A DNA stretch of 36,269 nt from Seohaeicola saemankumensis. Lineage in GTDB: Bacteria > Pseudomonadota > Alphaproteobacteria > Rhodobacterales > Rhodobacteraceae. This document shows positions 34,416-36,269 of the stretch, piece after piece (positions within the stretch are counted from its first letter, which is position 1; every line of letters starts with the position of its first letter). A program made the translations under genes and the position numbers. The DNA lies in contig NZ_JAIUZI010000024.1 in NCBI RefSeq assembly GCF_020171285.1, forward strand, positions 1-36,269, read 5' to 3'. A model generated the notes under the pieces. That model was not told the DNA's origin. It searched no databases and saw only the letters and a program-made list of their open reading frames with translations.

Positions 34416-35324
34416 ATGGCCCACCGCTGGACAAATACGCTGACTCGCCGCGATGCGACCCCCTACGAAGGTTTTCTGAACCGGCGCCAGCTCATGGCGG
34501 GGATGGCGGGTCTGGGACTTGCGGGGCTGGCGGGCACCGCGGCGCGCGCATCGGTTCAGGACATGGAGCTGAACAGCTGGGAAGAGATCACCAACTATTG
34601 CAACTTCTACGAATTTGGCACCGGCAAGGATGACCCGGCCGCCAACGCCGGACAACTGACCACCAAGCCCTGGAGCGTCGAAATCGGCGGTCTGGTGGAC
34701 CGCCCCGGCACCTATGATTTCCAGGACATCCTGTCGGAAATGACGATCGAGGAACGCATCTATCGTTTTCGTTGTGTCGAGGCGTGGTCGATGGTGATCC
34801 CGTGGAACGGTTTCGAACTGGCCGATCTGCTGGCGATGGCGGGGGTACAGGATGGTGCCAAATACGTCGCCTTTGAAACCCTGCTGCGGCCCGAGGAAAT
34901 GCCCGGCACCCGCTACCCGGTGATCGATTGGCCCTATGTCGAGGGGCTGCGCCTGGACGAGGCGATGCACCCGCTGACGATCATGGCGACCGGGTTATAT
35001 GGCAAACCGCTGCCCAATCAGAACGGCGCACCGCTTCGGCTGGTGGTGCCGTGGAAGTACGGATTCAAGTCGATCAAATCCGTCGTCCGGATCACCCTGA
35101 CCGAGGAAGAACCACCCACCAGCTGGAACAAGGCCAACGCGCGAGAGTACGGATTCTACAGCAACGTGAACCCGAATGTGGACCATCCTCGGTGGAGCCA
35201 GGCCAGCGAGCGCCGCATTGGCGGCGGTCTGTTCGCCCGCAAGCAGCCGACGCTGCTGTTCAACGGTTACGAAGACGAAGTCGCCACGCTCTACGAGGGC
35301 ATGGACCTGGCGCAGAATTACTGA
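34416..35324 (+). CDS. msrP: Protein-methionine-sulfoxide reductase, molybdopterin subunit MsrP
   Basis: The 302-residue periplasmic molybdoenzyme (former YedY) repairs oxidised methionine in envelope proteins with electrons from MsrQ. A Tat signal is clear: 'LNRRQLMAGMAGLGLAGLAG' near residue 22. The sulfite-oxidase fold follows, with the Mo-ligand Cys in 'IYRFRCVEAWSMVIPW' and 'VPWKYGFKSIKSVVRI' near the C-terminal third. The start is the second of two adjacent ATGs (34413/34416), behind AAGGAAGAG; either is possible. The msrQ gene follows after four bases. Confidence 0.95.
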   Translation: MAHRWTNTLTRRDATPYEGFLNRRQLMAGMAGLGLAGLAGTAARASVQDMELNSWEEITNYCNFYEFGTGKDDPAANAGQLTTKPWSVEIGGLVDRPGTYDFQDILSEMTIEERIYRFRCVEAWSMVIPWNGFELADLLAMAGVQDGAKYVAFETLLRPEEMPGTRYPVIDWPYVEGLRLDEAMHPLTIMATGLYGKPLPNQNGAPLRLVVPWKYGFKSIKSVVRITLTEEEPPTSWNKANAREYGFYSNVNPNVDHPRWSQASERRIGGGLFARKQPTLLFNGYEDEVATLYEGMDLAQNY

Positions 35325-35328
35325 ACCG

Positions 35329-35928
35329 ATGATCGACCGCCTCAATACCTACCTGCGCCGTATCCCGGTCTGGCTGGTTTATGTCGCGGGGGCGTTGCCG
35401 GCGCCTATACTACTATATATGGGCGCTACGGGCGCGCTTGGGGTCGAGCCGATCAAGGCATTGGAGCATGAGCTCGGCGAGCTTGCGCTGAAACTGCTGA
35501 TCGCAGGGCTGATGATCACGCCGCTCAGACGCTACGCGGGTGTGAACCTTGTCCGGTTCCGCCGGTCCATCGGGTTGCTGGCCTTCTATTACGTCTGTTG
35601 TCATTTGCTGGTCTGGCTGCTGCTGGATGTGCAGATCCTGTCCGAGATCTGGGTCGACATCGTGAAGCGACCCTATGTGACAATCGGCATGCTGGGGTTC
35701 GTCCTGTTGATTCCCTTGGCGGTGACATCCAACAACTGGTCGGTCCGGCGATTGGGTCCGGGGTGGCGTCGCCTGCACCGGGCGGTCTATCTGGCGGCGC
35801 TGCTTGGTGGTCTGCACTTTATCATGCTGCGCAAGGGCTTTCAGATCGAGCCTTTGATCTACATGGCCGTGATTGTCGGACTTCTTGTGCTGCGTATGCC
35901 CGCCCGGGCCAGGCGCGCACCGGCCTGA
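35329..35928 (+). CDS. msrQ: Haem-binding membrane subunit MsrQ
   Basis: The 199-residue b-type cytochrome of the ferric-reductase-like family (former YedZ) passes electrons from the quinone/flavin pool to MsrP. It has about five to six helices, with histidines at the expected places: 'KALEHELGELALKLL', 'YYVCCHLLVWLLL', 'RRLHRAVYLAALLGGLHF'. ATG 35329 lies four bases after the msrP stop; translation is probably coupled, since no separate strong ribosome site is visible. Confidence 0.94.
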   Translation: MIDRLNTYLRRIPVWLVYVAGALPAPILLYMGATGALGVEPIKALEHELGELALKLLIAGLMITPLRRYAGVNLVRFRRSIGLLAFYYVCCHLLVWLLLDVQILSEIWVDIVKRPYVTIGMLGFVLLIPLAVTSNNWSVRRLGPGWRRLHRAVYLAALLGGLHFIMLRKGFQIEPLIYMAVIVGLLVLRMPARARRAPA

Positions 35929-36269
35929 GGCCGGGAGCCGCGAATCCGCGTTGGCGCGATTCCTCATGATTCCCGGTCTTGGAACCGGCGACTCGCGCGA
36001 TTTCCGGGATAACTCTGGGGATAAGACGGCTGGCCACGCAAAAGCATGCTGCCAATAGCGAGCTGAGTCGCCGGCAAAGTGCGGAAGTCAGGCGTTCTGG
36101 AGCATTGAGAGGAAGTTCGCTTCCGAATAAGTAATTGAAAGTAATTATCTTTTCATCTTTTTTGAAAAATTTTTATGAATGGTGAAAAAAGCGCTTGCGG
36201 GTTTGTTGGGTAAACCTTAGAACCCCCTTCACCGGCGGCGCTGAGGCGCTGATCGGGGCGCCGGACGGA
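35929..36269 (+). other. Upstream region of a probable rRNA operon (right edge)
   Basis: No protein gene. From left to right: two DnaA-box-like 9-mers on the minus strand (TTATCCCGG at 36004-36012, TTATCCCCA at 36016-36024), a mixed stretch, an AT-rich block (36130-36190) of the kind found upstream of rRNA promoters, the promoter itself and the first bases of a GC-rich leader. Confidence 0.6.
36195..36223 (+). promoter_or_regulatory. Strong sigma-70 promoter, probably rRNA operon P1
   Basis: TTGCGG (36195-36200), exactly 17 bases, TAGAAC (36218-36223), preceded by an A/T-rich UP-like block and followed by a GC-rich leader with GGCGCCGG-type stems. I know this layout from alphaproteobacterial rRNA promoters. 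The 16S gene itself is outside the window. Confidence 0.6.

Noticed and set aside
36004..36024. DnaA-box-like 9-mers as a replication origin
   Set aside because: Only two imperfect boxes are present, with no dnaA, hemE, parAB or AT-rich unwinding element typical of an origin beside them. The AT-rich block fits an rRNA promoter better.

Overview
The window looks like a chromosomal contig from a GC-rich marine alphaproteobacterium of the Rhodobacteraceae (Roseobacter group). This rests on the 41-residue zinc-free ribosomal protein L36, a DNA polymerase IV with an N-terminal zinc ribbon, an RTX protein, many GTG/TTG starts, two family-typical intergenic repeats and an rRNA-type promoter at the right edge. 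The assignment is inference from gene types; no marker gene was compared. The left edge is a run of 36 C and is probably an assembly artefact. The right edge stops just inside what looks like an rRNA operon leader. Both suggest that the window is a complete contig. I found no mobile element, phage gene or CRISPR array.

Layout. (1) 46-1710: a DUF1330 protein divergent from a LysR regulator, then a MAPEG-like membrane protein that overlaps the LysR tail. (2) 1798-14566: the most interesting locus. An OmpR-type regulator and a PAS/PAS hybrid histidine kinase diverge from a large acyl-CoA ligase. The ligase is followed by a complete branched-chain-type (LIV) ABC transporter: livG, livH, a small two-helix membrane protein, livM, binding protein and livF. 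An unknown protein with a duplicated domain and a PaaK-like CoA ligase follow. I read it as a sensed uptake-and-CoA-activation module for an unknown carboxylic acid. (3) 14726-18114: an FbpB-type iron permease and an FbpA-type iron-binding protein enclose an XRE-cupin regulator; no ATPase gene is present. (4) 18417-25952: housekeeping genes: rpmJ, tRNA-Val(GAC), an N-formylglutamate amidohydrolase, dinB, a NUDIX hydrolase, pyrF, a small conserved-looking protein and clpB. (5) 26015-32481: an RTX protein with 29 uninterrupted nonapeptides, a secreted alpha/beta hydrolase, a small membrane protein, a DUF302 protein, a membrane-anchored FMN glutamate-synthase-like protein and an O-methyltransferase. 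(6) 32651-35928: two tandem paralogous secreted proteins of unknown function with identically spaced cysteines, divergent from msrP-msrQ (periplasmic methionine sulfoxide repair). (7) 35929-36269: AT-rich upstream region and rRNA-type promoter.

The main leads are the ligase/LIV/two-component locus with its small membrane protein and duplicated-domain protein, the four-cysteine secreted pair beside msrPQ, and two pairs of the 10-mer GTACAAAACG that share exactly the same 32-bp spacing although they lie 11 kb apart. Intergenic DNA also carries two copies each of two dispersed palindromic repeats and several well-formed stem-loops.
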